Source of the DNA: Sphingomonadaceae bacterium
GTDB taxonomy: Bacteria; Pseudomonadota; Alphaproteobacteria; Sphingomonadales; Sphingomonadaceae
DNA length: 47,290 bases
Direction: 5' to 3'
Assembly: GCA_016742125.1 (NCBI GenBank)
Contig: JACVCM010000013.1
Span: 1 to 47,290, forward strand
Within the stretch, counting starts at the first letter, position 1, and every line of letters begins with the position of its first letter. Shown piece by piece: positions 16,329-23,971 of this stretch. Both the position numbers and the translations under genes were made by a program. The notes under the pieces are model-generated. The model was not told the DNA's origin. It worked only from the letters and a program-made list of their open reading frames with translations, and made no database searches.

Positions 16329-17108
16329 ATGGCCACCGCGCCCCAAGCCGCCGCTTTGCCGCTTCTCTACAAGGATCTCATTCCGCTCAACAGCAACGAC
16401 CATGGCAAATGGAAATCGCGGATGCTGGAAAATGCGAAGTTCATGGAAGGCCAGCATGCCATTCCGCTGACGATCGAAGAATTTGTCCCGGCCTCACGTA
16501 ACTATCCGATCATTTTTTCGGCCTCGGACAATCCTGTACCGCTTGTTCTGATGGGGATGAATGAGGGCGTCAACACCTTCATGGATGACGAGGGCAAGTT
16601 TACCTCGCCGGTCTACGTTCCCGCCTATGTCCGTCGCTATCCCTTCTTGTTGGCCAAGCTGCGCCCCGATACAGACGAGCTTTCGCTCTGCTTCGACCCG
16701 ACATCCGGCGCACTTGGTGAGTTCGACGAGGGCACTCCGCTGTTCGAAAACGGGGAAGCCAGTGAAACCACTAAAGCGATCCTGAAGTTCTGCGAAGATT
16801 TCGAGGGGGCAGGCGCGCAGACGCAGGCATTCGTCGAGGAACTCAACAAGCTTGAACTGCTAATGGACGGTGAAGTGTCGATCCAGCAGGAAGGTCAGGA
16901 CAAGCCCTTTGTATATCGCGGCTTCAAAATGGTCGACGAGGCCAAGCTGCGCGACTTGCGTGGTGACGCGTTGCGCAAGATTTCCCAAAACGGTATCCTT
17001 GCGCTCATCTACGCGCATCTGTTTTCGCTGCAACTGATGCGCGAAATATTTGCGCTTCAGGTGCAACAAGGTAAGGTACCGCAAGTGACGGAACTGCCTG
17101 CGGCATAG
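16329..17108 (+). CDS. SapC family protein
   Basis: A 259-residue protein of the SapC family (named from the Campylobacter S-layer locus), common in alphaproteobacteria and often near TonB receptors and tryptophan halogenase-like genes. Conserved segments include PLTIEEFVPASRNYPIIF, GMNEGVNTF, YVPAYVRRYPF and YRGFKMVDEAKL. The ATG at 16329 is preferred over 16317 because GGAG at 16319-16322 is at proper distance and the family starts near this point. Molecular function is not established. Cytochrome b561 follows 46 bp downstream. Confidence 0.88.
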   Translation: MATAPQAAALPLLYKDLIPLNSNDHGKWKSRMLENAKFMEGQHAIPLTIEEFVPASRNYPIIFSASDNPVPLVLMGMNEGVNTFMDDEGKFTSPVYVPAYVRRYPFLLAKLRPDTDELSLCFDPTSGALGEFDEGTPLFENGEASETTKAILKFCEDFEGAGAQTQAFVEELNKLELLMDGEVSIQQEGQDKPFVYRGFKMVDEAKLRDLRGDALRKISQNGILALIYAHLFSLQLMREIFALQVQQGKVPQVTELPAA

Positions 17109-17154
17109 TCAACTGTCAGGGCATGCCGTCACCCGCCTTGGAGGGAGTGACGGC

Positions 17155-17679
17155 ATGACAAAATACAGCAAGACAGCAATCGCACTTCACTGGATCATCG
17201 CGATCCTGGTGGCTACCAATGTCGTATTGGTCAGTATGGCAGAAGAATTGCCGCGCGCGGCCAAGGCGGCATATATGGATCCGCACAAGGCCATTGGCGT
17301 TTCCATACTTCTACTCTCCTTGCTTCGCCTGTTTTGGCGATTGGGCCACAAGCCCCCACCGCTGCCCGACGCAATTGCCGGATGGCAGGCCAGACTGGGC
17401 AAAGCCGTGCATGCGCTTTTCTATTTCCTGATCATCGCTGTTCCGCTGTCTGGATGGCTCATGTCGTCGGCACACCCGCAGGCACCGCCGGTCAGCTTTT
17501 TCGGCCTTTTCGATATCACCATGCCGGTTGCGAAAAACGGAAGTCTGGCAGAATTCGGGCATGAAACGCATGAAATTCTAACCAAGCCGCTGGTCATCCT
17601 GATTTTCCTTCACATCATCGGTGCGCTCAAGCACCAGTTTGCCGACCGCCTACCTTTTATCCAGAGGATGTGGCCCTAG
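17155..17679 (+). CDS. Cytochrome b561 (CybB-like)
   Basis: A 174-residue four-helix membrane di-heme cytochrome b of the prokaryotic b561 family. Heme-ligand histidines are visible in YSKTAIALHWIIAIL (His12), DPHKAIGVS, KAVHALFYFLII and FLHIIGALKHQF. The family passes electrons from quinol to periplasmic acceptors, including superoxide in E. coli CybB. The start is preceded by GGAGGG (about 17141-17147). It is convergent with the short hypothetical gene on the other strand, with 9 bp between stops. Confidence 0.93.
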   Translation: MTKYSKTAIALHWIIAILVATNVVLVSMAEELPRAAKAAYMDPHKAIGVSILLLSLLRLFWRLGHKPPPLPDAIAGWQARLGKAVHALFYFLIIAVPLSGWLMSSAHPQAPPVSFFGLFDITMPVAKNGSLAEFGHETHEILTKPLVILIFLHIIGALKHQFADRLPFIQRMWP

Positions 17680-17688
17680 GGTCAGGAG

Positions 17689-18087
17689 CTAATATCGAAC
17701 CAGGTAAAGTTGCCTTGCCCGGATGAAGAGCGTGTTACGCGCGTCTTCCGGCAGCATCTCACGCAAAAGCTCGTCAAATTGGGGCCGTGCATTTCCAACA
17801 GCGAGTTCGACCGCGCGCGCCAGCAGTCCCTCGTCCACGCTTACGGCTGCACAGCAAGGCGGGAAAAGGACAAAGGGATCTGGCCAGACAGCCATCACAA
17901 CCTCCATCAGCAGGCCGAATCGCTTGGCCACCATGCCGGATTGCAGCACCGATTCCAGCCGGGGGAGCGGATCATGAACCGCCCTGCGCGAAATACACCA
18001 GATGCGCGCAGACAATATGTGACGGGTGTCGCGAACCGACATATCGGGCAGCCGCTGCAGCGCGGTCAGAAATCGGTTGGTCTGCAT
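17689..18087 (-). CDS. Hypothetical protein, predicted iron-regulated
   Basis: A 132-residue protein with no confident match. It is hydrophobic in the middle (AKRFGLLMEVVMAVW) and carries a PPCCAAVSVDE motif followed by an amphipathic helix. The layout weakly recalls the sphingomonad DUF6628 family, which also has a Cys-Cys pair before a helical tail; this is a guess. The start at 18087 is chosen because GGAAGGAGGT sits just upstream; the longer frame to 18225 would begin upstream of the promoter. A TTCACA-N18-TATAAT promoter and a Fur-type palindrome lie directly ahead, so iron repression is predicted. Confidence 0.7.
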   Translation of the reverse strand: MQTNRFLTALQRLPDMSVRDTRHILSARIWCISRRAVHDPLPRLESVLQSGMVAKRFGLLMEVVMAVWPDPFVLFPPCCAAVSVDEGLLARAVELAVGNARPQFDELLREMLPEDARNTLFIRARQLYLVRY

Positions 18088-18108
18088 AAAACCTCCTTCC
18101 CCGACTAT

Positions 18109-18133
18109 ATTGCGATTGATTATCAATAGCAAT
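18109..18133 (-). promoter_or_regulatory. Predicted Fur box over a sigma-70 promoter start
   Basis: A 25-bp near-perfect palindrome: 12-bp arms ATTGCGATTGAT and ATCAATAGCAAT around one central T, 11 of 12 positions pairing. The inner 19 bp agree with the E. coli Fur consensus at 13 of 18 arm positions. On the minus strand it lies directly after TATAAT (18134-18139), itself 18 bp from TTCACA (18158-18163), so it would cover the transcription start of the gene at 18087. This is a classic repressor placement. Confidence 0.65.
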
Positions 18134-18245
18134 ATTATATCAACATCGCCCTGGGAGTGTGAACGCTCACTCAACTCATCGCGAACCATGCAAAAATTCT
18201 CTCGAGAGTCTTGATTTTGAAACACGCAATGCCCATCCTTTGATC

Positions 18246-18347
18246 AGGACGGAGATCTCCCCTCCCTTTTCCGTCCTACCGGTGCCGTCAGGCGGCACCA
18301 CCTCCCTGAACCTTGGCCACCCCGAATTTATTTCGGGGTGGTTTTTT
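18246..18347 (+). ncRNA. Candidate small RNA with anti-Shine-Dalgarno loops
   Basis: Three consecutive hairpins end in a terminator. Hairpin 1 pairs AGGACGGA (18246-18253) with TCCGTCCT (18270-18277) and exposes CTCCCCTCCC in the loop. Hairpin 2 pairs GGTGCCG (18281-18287) with CGGCACC (18293-18299). A single-stranded CCTCCC (18301-18306) follows. The last stem, CCACCCCGAA/TTCGGGGTGG (18317-18341), runs into six Ts. C-rich loops complementary to ribosome-binding sites are the hallmark of alphaproteobacterial sRNAs of the suhB / alpha-r14 type. The 5' end is approximate, and a weak TTGATT at 18211 could be its -35. No protein gene occupies this strand here. Confidence 0.72.
18317..18347 (+). 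terminator. Intrinsic terminator of the small RNA
   Basis: A 10-bp perfect stem CCACCCCGAA / TTCGGGGTGG with a TTTAT loop, followed by TTTTTT at 18342-18347 on the plus strand. It is not the terminator of the convergent gene at 18367, which reads leftward and would lack a T-run there. Confidence 0.9.
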
Positions 18348-18366
18348 ATGTGGTTGTGAAAAGCGC

Positions 18367-19233
18367 CTATTCTGCGGCGATCAGCGTGGCTGAACCCATA
18401 GCCTCGTCGGCAACAATATCGACCAGATTGGCGATAAAGGAGGCTATGCGATCAAGCCCTGGACCGGGTTCGCGCAGATGCGAATCAAGGTACAGAGACC
18501 GGTCAACCTCGATCTGCATCGCATGGATATTGGCATTTGGCTTGCCGTGCCGTGCCAAAATATGCTCGCCCGCATAGGGATGGTTTAGCGACGCCACATA
18601 TCCTCGCGCCCTGATCTGCTCCATGAGCAACTCGGAAAAACGCGCGGCTGCGCTTTTTCCAAAGCGGTCACCCACGACAAATTGCGGCGGTAGGATGGCA
18701 GATTGCCTGATAGGAGGCATGCTGTGCAAATCGAGCAAAACCGCACTTCCAAATTTTGCCCGCAGATCGGCCAATATTGCCGATACTTGCGAATGATAGG
18801 GACGGTGAAAGCCGACAATCCGGCTTTCAACCTCGTCCACTGAAAACTGCTCGCGCCATAAATCGCCATCGCCCGACAGACGACGCGGAATGAGGCCAAG
18901 TCCGCCCCTCTGCTTCGCGCCGGGTGCGGGATAGCCCTTGCGGTCCGCCCCGCGCACCATCTCCACATCGAGATCGTTTTCATCCCGATTAAGGTCGATC
19001 CACGCCCTGGCCCGGTGGGCGATGATCACGGGATAGCCAAGTGCGATGACCCTGCGCGTCAAAAGGTCGGCATAGCGGTCCTCGAGCCGTACTAGCGATG
19101 CATGGGGCAACCGCAGAGCCTTGAAAATGCAAGCAGGGTAGTCGCGCCCTGCATGGGGGACCGACAGCAGAACGGGGACCTTCGGCGCGTCCGTACCAAA
19201 TATCGCAAAACCGGCCTCGCTGCTGTGAGTCAT
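18367..19233 (-). CDS. N-formylglutamate amidohydrolase family protein
   Basis: A 288-residue protein of the FGase (HutG-like) family, zinc hydrolases that release formate from N-formyl-L-glutamate at the end of one histidine-degradation route. Conserved segments are LLSVPHAGRDYP near the N-terminus, LEDRYADLL, AWIDLNRDENDLD, FHRPYH, LLDLHSMPP and NHPYAGEHI. No other hut genes are nearby, so the physiological substrate may differ. It is divergent from cpdR with 130 bp between starts. Confidence 0.9.
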   Translation of the reverse strand: MTHSSEAGFAIFGTDAPKVPVLLSVPHAGRDYPACIFKALRLPHASLVRLEDRYADLLTRRVIALGYPVIIAHRARAWIDLNRDENDLDVEMVRGADRKGYPAPGAKQRGGLGLIPRRLSGDGDLWREQFSVDEVESRIVGFHRPYHSQVSAILADLRAKFGSAVLLDLHSMPPIRQSAILPPQFVVGDRFGKSAAARFSELLMEQIRARGYVASLNHPYAGEHILARHGKPNANIHAMQIEVDRSLYLDSHLREPGPGLDRIASFIANLVDIVADEAMGSATLIAAE

Positions 19234-19363
19234 TTGACGCTTTCTCAGTTCGACCCATATTTGACACGATTTTTGGGAATTGGTGCAAAAAAATTAAATC
19301 TCTGCAATTATGATAACGTCAGAGATGCCCACACAATGGGATGCGCCGTTAAGAGGAATATCA

Positions 19364-19741
19364 ATGACCCGTATCTTGCTTGCTGAAGACGAACAGGCAA
19401 TGCGCGAATATCTGGCGCGCGCGCTGGAACGATCAGGCTATGAAGTGGTCTCCGTGGACCGTGGTACGGAAGCCGCACCGCTGCTGGAGCGCGAGCATTT
19501 CGACCTGCTGCTCACCGATATCGTGATGCCCGAAATGGATGGTATCGAACTGGCCCGGCATTGCAGCAAGGTGTCGCCGCAAACCGAAGTGATGTTCATC
19601 ACCGGCTTTTCAGGCGTGGCCCTCCGCGCAGGCGAATCCATGCCGAGCGCAAAGATCCTGTCCAAACCCTTTCATCTCAAGGATCTGGTGCTGGAGGTCG
19701 AACGCCTGTTTCAGCGCGAAAGCTTTGGAGAATTGAATTAG
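19364..19741 (+). CDS. cpdR: Response regulator CpdR
   Basis: A 125-residue stand-alone receiver domain. The acidic pocket is AEDE (residues 7-10), the phosphoacceptor is D52 (LLLTDIVMPEMDG), and the conserved Lys is in ILSKPF. In Caulobacter unphosphorylated CpdR brings ClpXP to the cell pole and primes degradation of CtrA and other substrates. The sequence and length match CpdR closely. The ATG at 19364 follows AAGAGGA and begins at the family start; 19310 is rejected. A small 6-bp hairpin (19759-19774) follows the stop. The candidate CtrA site at 2639 fits the same regulatory network. Confidence 0.93.
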   Translation: MTRILLAEDEQAMREYLARALERSGYEVVSVDRGTEAAPLLEREHFDLLLTDIVMPEMDGIELARHCSKVSPQTEVMFITGFSGVALRAGESMPSAKILSKPFHLKDLVLEVERLFQRESFGELN

Positions 19742-19758
19742 GGTTGAATGATAGTGCA

Positions 19759-19774
19759 AGCCTCGCTAGAGGCT
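19759..19774. other. Small hairpin between cpdR and tRNA-Val
   Basis: AGCCTC (19759-19764) and GAGGCT (19769-19774) form a 6-bp stem with a GCTA loop. There is no T-run. It may be a weak 3' end of cpdR or a processing site upstream of the tRNA. Confidence 0.35.
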
Positions 19775-19784
19775 CCCGCAGTGT

Positions 19785-19859
19785 GGGCGTATAGCTCAGT
19801 GGTAGAGCACTGTGTTGACATCGCAGGGGTCGCAAGTTCAATCCTTGCTACGCCCACCA
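19785..19859 (+). tRNA. tRNA-Val (anticodon GAC)
   Basis: A complete cloverleaf of 75 nt with encoded CCA. The acceptor pairs GGGCGTA (19785-19791) with TACGCCC (19849-19855). The D-arm is GCTCAGTGGTAGAGC, and the anticodon stem CTGTG/CGCAG holds loop TTGACAT with anticodon GAC at 19817-19819. The T-loop is GTTCAATCC. It decodes GUC and GUU. A weak TACCGA/TCGGTA hairpin (19867-19882) follows. I found no second copy of the 3' end in the window, so there is no evidence that it serves as an integration site here. Confidence 0.97.
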
Positions 19860-20107
19860 TTTTCTCTACCGATTTTTCGGTATCTGCTTCCACACCGTGC
19901 CAGAGCGATAATGTCACGTCATCGCAGACATTGACCCTAGGCCGGAGGATCTCCGAACGCGACATAGGGACGATTAATAGCTTAGCATGGGGCCTTGTGA
20001 AGCGGCAGCGAGTACATTGGGCTCACTCGTTTACCTCATGCTGAAATTGTCTCGAATTGTATATTTTTGAAAACGCTGTCATATCGAAGTGGTCTGGGGG
20101 GAGTCCG
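19860..20107. other. Intergenic region between tRNA-Val and regulator gene
   Basis: The 248-bp gap holds the short TACCGA/TCGGTA hairpin after the tRNA and a 13-bp palindrome CGGAG-GAT-CTCCG at 19943-19955. No convincing ORF, promoter or 11-bp phased repeats were seen, in contrast to the two arrays elsewhere in the accessory region. Confidence 0.5.
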
Positions 20108-22228
20108 ATGGCGGCTGACTGGGGCAGTCAAGGGGAACAGGGAACGACGTTGGCCGTCGTGCCCGAACCCGCGCGCATTTCTCTCTTTGGTGAGTTTTCT
20201 TGCACAGGACGAGATGGCACCCCGATCTCGCTTACCAACAGGCGCTCGCGTGCTTTACTGGCGATGCTGGCGTTGACGCCGGATCGACCCATAGCTCGCG
20301 ATGTGCTGACCCGGTTGCTTTGGCAGGGTCGGTTCGATGCGCAGGCACGCGCAAGTTTGCGGCAGTGCCTGCTCGAGTTAAACAAGCGCCTGGAAACAAG
20401 TGGTTATCCTATGCTTGCCGTGACGCGCGGTCAGATAAGCATGGTTCAGGGAGCTATCTGTACGGATCTGGGCGATCTGGAGCAGGCACTGGCGGCGGGA
20501 GATGTCGAGCAGGTCAGCGCTATCCTGCATGATATCGGGGCAAAGCCGCTGTTGGACCAGATCGACCTGGGCGACAACTTCGGTAAATGGGTGGATTCGC
20601 GGCGGGATGAAGTCGAACGCAGGATAGGCAGGGCTATCGCTGAGGCTGTGGAACGGCTACAACGGACAGGCAACGCGGCAACGGCAGAGCGTCTGGAGAA
20701 AGCATGGGCGGTGCGCGGCGGTCGGGCTGCTCCGGCGACGCGCCCCGACGGCCGCACACGCATCGCGGTGCTGCCCTTCCACGCGATGGGTGCGCCGGGG
20801 GGTGAGGATTATTTTGCCGACGGTGTTGTTGATGAAATGATCACGATGCTGGGGCAGATTCCGCAGTTACGCGTCGTCGGGCGCACCTCATCCTTCCATT
20901 TCCGGAACAGCGATCTGGCGATACCGGAGATTGCCGAGGCACTGCACGTCGCGCACCTCGTTGAAGGGTCGGTGCAACGACAGGGTGACAAGGTGCGCAT
21001 CTTCGTGCGGCTGGTCGATGGAGCTGGCGGATTTGAAAGCTGGGGGCACCGCTATGACGGCAGCCTCGACGATATTTTTGACCTGCAGGAACGGGTGGCA
21101 CGCGCAGTAACGGCGGCGCTGAGCGAACAGCTGGGCCATGCCATGGACGAGCCGCAAGCACGCAACCTGACGGCGAGTAACGAAGCCTATGATCTTTACC
21201 TGCAGGCACGCGCGCTGGGTACCCGGATCTTTGGCAATGGTGTGCTGGATCGGGCGATCCATTTGCTCGAACGTGCGGTGGCTATCGATCCGCTGCTGGC
21301 AGAGGCGTGGGTCGAACTGGCCGAGGCGCATCATAATGTTTCGGTCTATACCCAATGTCTTGACCGCAACGCAGCGGCGCTGCGGATGGCCGATTGCGCG
21401 CGCCGCGCCATCGCGATTTCGCCGCACCTTGGCTACCCTTATGCGCTGTTGGCAACCTATGAGTGGACGCGGAACAACATCGTCGGGGCGGTTGATCTGG
21501 CCTTCGATGCCTATCGCCGAGAGCCTGACAATCCGGCGGTGGCGATGCGGCTGGGTTCTTTCCTGATCTATTGCGGTCGGACGCGCGATGCCGCGCCTTA
21601 TGTGAAAGCGGCCATCGAGAAAGACCCGGTGGACCCACGCAAATTTGTGCTGCTCTGGGCCGTTCATATGGGCGGGTGCGATTTGGAAGCGGCGCAGGCA
21701 GCTGGTCAGCGTGTCGTCGACCTTGGCTGGCCTTCAATGTATCTGGCGATAGCCTCGGCGGCTTTGGGGCAGCATGAGGCAGCAATCGAACAATATCAGC
21801 TGACAAAGCATCTGGTGAACAGCGTCATCCTGCCCCCCGTCGGCAGCGGGCCGATGACCGACGAAGCGATGGACGCCTATTGGCTGGTCGCGGCAAAGGG
21901 CGTGTGCAGTGGACAGGAAATGGACCGGCAGATTTACTTCCAGATATTGGAAATGATGTACGCGACACTGCTCGACAAGGCCGATCTGGCTATCACAGGT
22001 GCGGCGATTTTCACAGGCAATGCCGAACTGCTGTTCAAAGCCTTCACCCACCCGATCACGCCCGCCAATGTGCTGGCTCTTGTGTCGCTCTGGGCCGACG
22101 TCGATCCAATCCGAAAGATACCGCAACACCCCGAATTCATCCCTTTCGCTCAGCGCATCGGCATGGCGGCGGTGTGGGACAAATATGGCTGGCCGGATCT
22201 GCTCCCGCCGCCAAGCAACAGGGTTTAG
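20108..22228 (+). CDS. SARP-like winged-helix / TolB-like / TPR regulator
   Basis: A 706-residue modular regulator. Residues about 22-110 form an OmpR/SARP-type winged-helix domain (LFGEFSCTGRDG, RSRALLAMLAL, LWQGRFDAQARASLRQCLLELNKRL). A helical segment follows, then a TolB-like domain (RIAVLPFHAMGAPGGEDYFADG to DIFDLQERVARAVTAAL, about 218-345) and tetratricopeptide repeats (about 380-620). Such proteins are one-component regulators that sense through the C-terminal half; no membrane segment is seen. The start at 20108 follows GGGGGGAG; 20057 is rejected. Its stop overlaps that of the convergent serine hydrolase. The TTGACGC array at 23802 is a candidate target. Confidence 0.85.
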   Translation: MAADWGSQGEQGTTLAVVPEPARISLFGEFSCTGRDGTPISLTNRRSRALLAMLALTPDRPIARDVLTRLLWQGRFDAQARASLRQCLLELNKRLETSGYPMLAVTRGQISMVQGAICTDLGDLEQALAAGDVEQVSAILHDIGAKPLLDQIDLGDNFGKWVDSRRDEVERRIGRAIAEAVERLQRTGNAATAERLEKAWAVRGGRAAPATRPDGRTRIAVLPFHAMGAPGGEDYFADGVVDEMITMLGQIPQLRVVGRTSSFHFRNSDLAIPEIAEALHVAHLVEGSVQRQGDKVRIFVRLVDGAGGFESWGHRYDGSLDDIFDLQERVARAVTAALSEQLGHAMDEPQARNLTASNEAYDLYLQARALGTRIFGNGVLDRAIHLLERAVAIDPLLAEAWVELAEAHHNVSVYTQCLDRNAAALRMADCARRAIAISPHLGYPYALLATYEWTRNNIVGAVDLAFDAYRREPDNPAVAMRLGSFLIYCGRTRDAAPYVKAAIEKDPVDPRKFVLLWAVHMGGCDLEAAQAAGQRVVDLGWPSMYLAIASAALGQHEAAIEQYQLTKHLVNSVILPPVGSGPMTDEAMDAYWLVAAKGVCSGQEMDRQIYFQILEMMYATLLDKADLAITGAAIFTGNAELLFKAFTHPITPANVLALVSLWADVDPIRKIPQHPEFIPFAQRIGMAAVWDKYGWPDLLPPPSNRV

Positions 22229-23718
22229 CGGCTCGCTGGCACCGCCTTCATCAAAAGAGCCAGCGACCTGTTGAGGCTCGCGGTCCCCGGCCTCTGGCCG
22301 GCAAACCGCCCCAATCGCACCACCACCAGATCGTGCGACGGAATGTTGATCGTATATTGGCCTCCCGCGCCTGCCATATAATAGGCGTCCTTCGGGATCG
22401 GCATGGCCCCATCGCCATTCACCCAGAACAGACCGCCATAGACCGGACGTCCGTCGGCAACCCATGCCGGGGCGAGCGTGCTGACGAACTTCGCATAGCC
22501 TTCGGGCAGGATGCGCTCGCCGTTCCAAACGCCGTCTTGCAGATAAAGGTTGCCCAGCCGCGCCCAATCGCGCCCCGCCATCAGGTCATAGCCTTGGGTG
22601 AGGAAATTGCCCTGCGCATCGGTTTCCAGCACTGCGGAGCGGATCCCGATGCGGTCGAACAGTGCGCTTTGCGGAAAGGTCAGATAATCGCCGCCGCGCT
22701 TCTCAACCGCCAAACGAACGAGATAGCTTATCAGCACCGGATCGGTGTTGCGATAGCGCCCCACAACGCCCGGCGCCCATTGCTGCGGGCGGCTGGCGGC
22801 ATAGGCGAAGGCGTTGTTGCCGGTGTAATAATACCAGTGGTCGGGATAGCCGCCGTCATAGGCATAGTCCGGGTCCTGCTCGGCGCGGATACGCAGCCCG
22901 CTCGACATATTGAGAATGTCGCGGATTCGGATATCCTTGCGCTTGTCACCTGCTGACTGCCATTCGGGGATCGGCGCGGGCTGGTCGAGCGTATAGGCGC
23001 CTTGTTGCATTAACACGCCCATCAGGCTCGCCGTGATGCTCTTGCCCATCGACCAGCCTTCGAGCGGCGTCGTGGCGGTCGCGCCAGGGCCATAGCGTTC
23101 GGCGATGATCTGGCCCTTCCATGTGACCACGAACGCCTGCGTCAGTGCATCGTCCGGCGCAAAGGCAGCATCGACGACGGCCTTGAGCTTGGCAGGATCG
23201 AGGCCGTCCGCCGAGCCCTTCGCAATCACATCGCCCATCGGCCAGGCGGTGGTTGCAGCATCGGGCAGGTTGCGCGGCACGGGTTTGGGTTTGAACGCCA
23301 GTCCGCTGCCATCCTGCGGCATGCTGACGCAGCCCTGATCGCCGACATAACGCGCTGTGCGGGTCAGTCCGCTTTTTGTCGTCACGCGCACCTCGCGGCG
23401 TTTGCGGTCGACCACGGGCACACCCGACTTGGCCCGATGCGCCACGGCGGCAAGCGCATTGCCATCGCCCATCGTCGCACGTGCAAAGTCGGGATCAAAC
23501 CCGCTGACAAAGACAGCGCTGCACATTAGCTTGGCATAGGCGACCGTAAAGTGCGTCAGCGGATCGCCGGGTGGCGCTGTCCACCTATCGCTGATCTCGG
23601 CAGCCTTGGCGCGGGCAAGCATTTTATCGCGCTGCGTGTCCGCTGCCGGCGTTTGTGCGGCGAGATGGCTCGCCGCCACAAAGCCAAGGGCCAAAGCTGC
23701 AAATATCTTGCGCTGCAT
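22225..23718 (-). CDS. Exported serine hydrolase (class C beta-lactamase-like)
   Basis: A 497-residue periplasmic serine hydrolase with a signal peptide (residues 1-21, ending LAAQ). The SxxK active site is S223-M-G-K226 (EGWSMGKSITASLMG) and the Tyr motif YxN is Y322-R-N324. The architecture fits the beta-lactamase/transpeptidase-like family that includes 6-aminohexanoate-dimer hydrolase and esterases; a true beta-lactamase role is unlikely because no KTG triad is evident. An extra N-terminal domain of about 150 residues precedes the catalytic domain. GAGGGA lies upstream of the start. It is divergent from the MFS permease across the phased repeat array. Confidence 0.88.
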   Translation of the reverse strand: MQRKIFAALALGFVAASHLAAQTPAADTQRDKMLARAKAAEISDRWTAPPGDPLTHFTVAYAKLMCSAVFVSGFDPDFARATMGDGNALAAVAHRAKSGVPVVDRKRREVRVTTKSGLTRTARYVGDQGCVSMPQDGSGLAFKPKPVPRNLPDAATTAWPMGDVIAKGSADGLDPAKLKAVVDAAFAPDDALTQAFVVTWKGQIIAERYGPGATATTPLEGWSMGKSITASLMGVLMQQGAYTLDQPAPIPEWQSAGDKRKDIRIRDILNMSSGLRIRAEQDPDYAYDGGYPDHWYYYTGNNAFAYAASRPQQWAPGVVGRYRNTDPVLISYLVRLAVEKRGGDYLTFPQSALFDRIGIRSAVLETDAQGNFLTQGYDLMAGRDWARLGNLYLQDGVWNGERILPEGYAKFVSTLAPAWVADGRPVYGGLFWVNGDGAMPIPKDAYYMAGAGGQYTINIPSHDLVVVRLGRFAGQRPGTASLNRSLALLMKAVPASR

Positions 23719-23801
23719 GCTGTTTCCCTCATCCCTGTTGTGGGTGGCAGGATGTCAGAAGCTGGTGCGCAGTCAACGGCGAAACCATCGCTCAGCGGTT
23801 A

Positions 23802-23834
23802 TTGACGCCTTTTTGACGCTTTATTGACGCTTCG
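23802..23834. promoter_or_regulatory. 11-bp phased direct-repeat array (TTGACGC x3)
   Basis: TTGACGC occurs at 23802, 23813 and 23824, each followed by 4 bp of mostly CTTT-like sequence, making three adjoining 11-mers. A related TTGACGG starts at 23840 and could double as a -35 element with CACTAT (23864-23869) as -10. Heptamers repeated at 11 bp are the known operator form for SARP and PhoB/OmpR-type winged-helix activators. The array sits between divergent serine hydrolase and MFS genes, about 1.6 kb from a SARP-like regulator gene. Confidence 0.75.
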
Positions 23835-23971
23835 CCGGATTGACGGCTGACGCTGCGTAAAGGCACTATCCATCCCTGAGGATCGCACACATTTTCGACG
23901 TTCGTAAGGCAGGCCGGAAACCCCGGTCCTGGCGACGGGAAAACTGTGCCTGCAGCAATCTGGGGAACAGG

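Noticed and set aside
19943..19955. CGGAG-GAT-CTCCG palindrome as an operator of the 20108 regulator
   Set aside because: It is short and GC-rich, over 150 bp from the start codon, and unlike the 11-bp phased arrays expected for this regulator type.
21734..22567. 277-residue open frame on the minus strand across the regulator and serine hydrolase ends
   Set aside because: It overlaps two strong convergent genes and shows no domain pattern.
22225..23718. True class C beta-lactamase (resistance gene)
   Set aside because: SxxK and YxN are present but the usual KTG motif is not evident, and the long extra N-terminal domain is not typical. Esterase or amide hydrolase function is more likely.
23802..23834. 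CRISPR or microsatellite repeat
   Set aside because: Units are only 11 bp with three copies and no spacers. Position at a divergent promoter and helical phasing fit an operator better.
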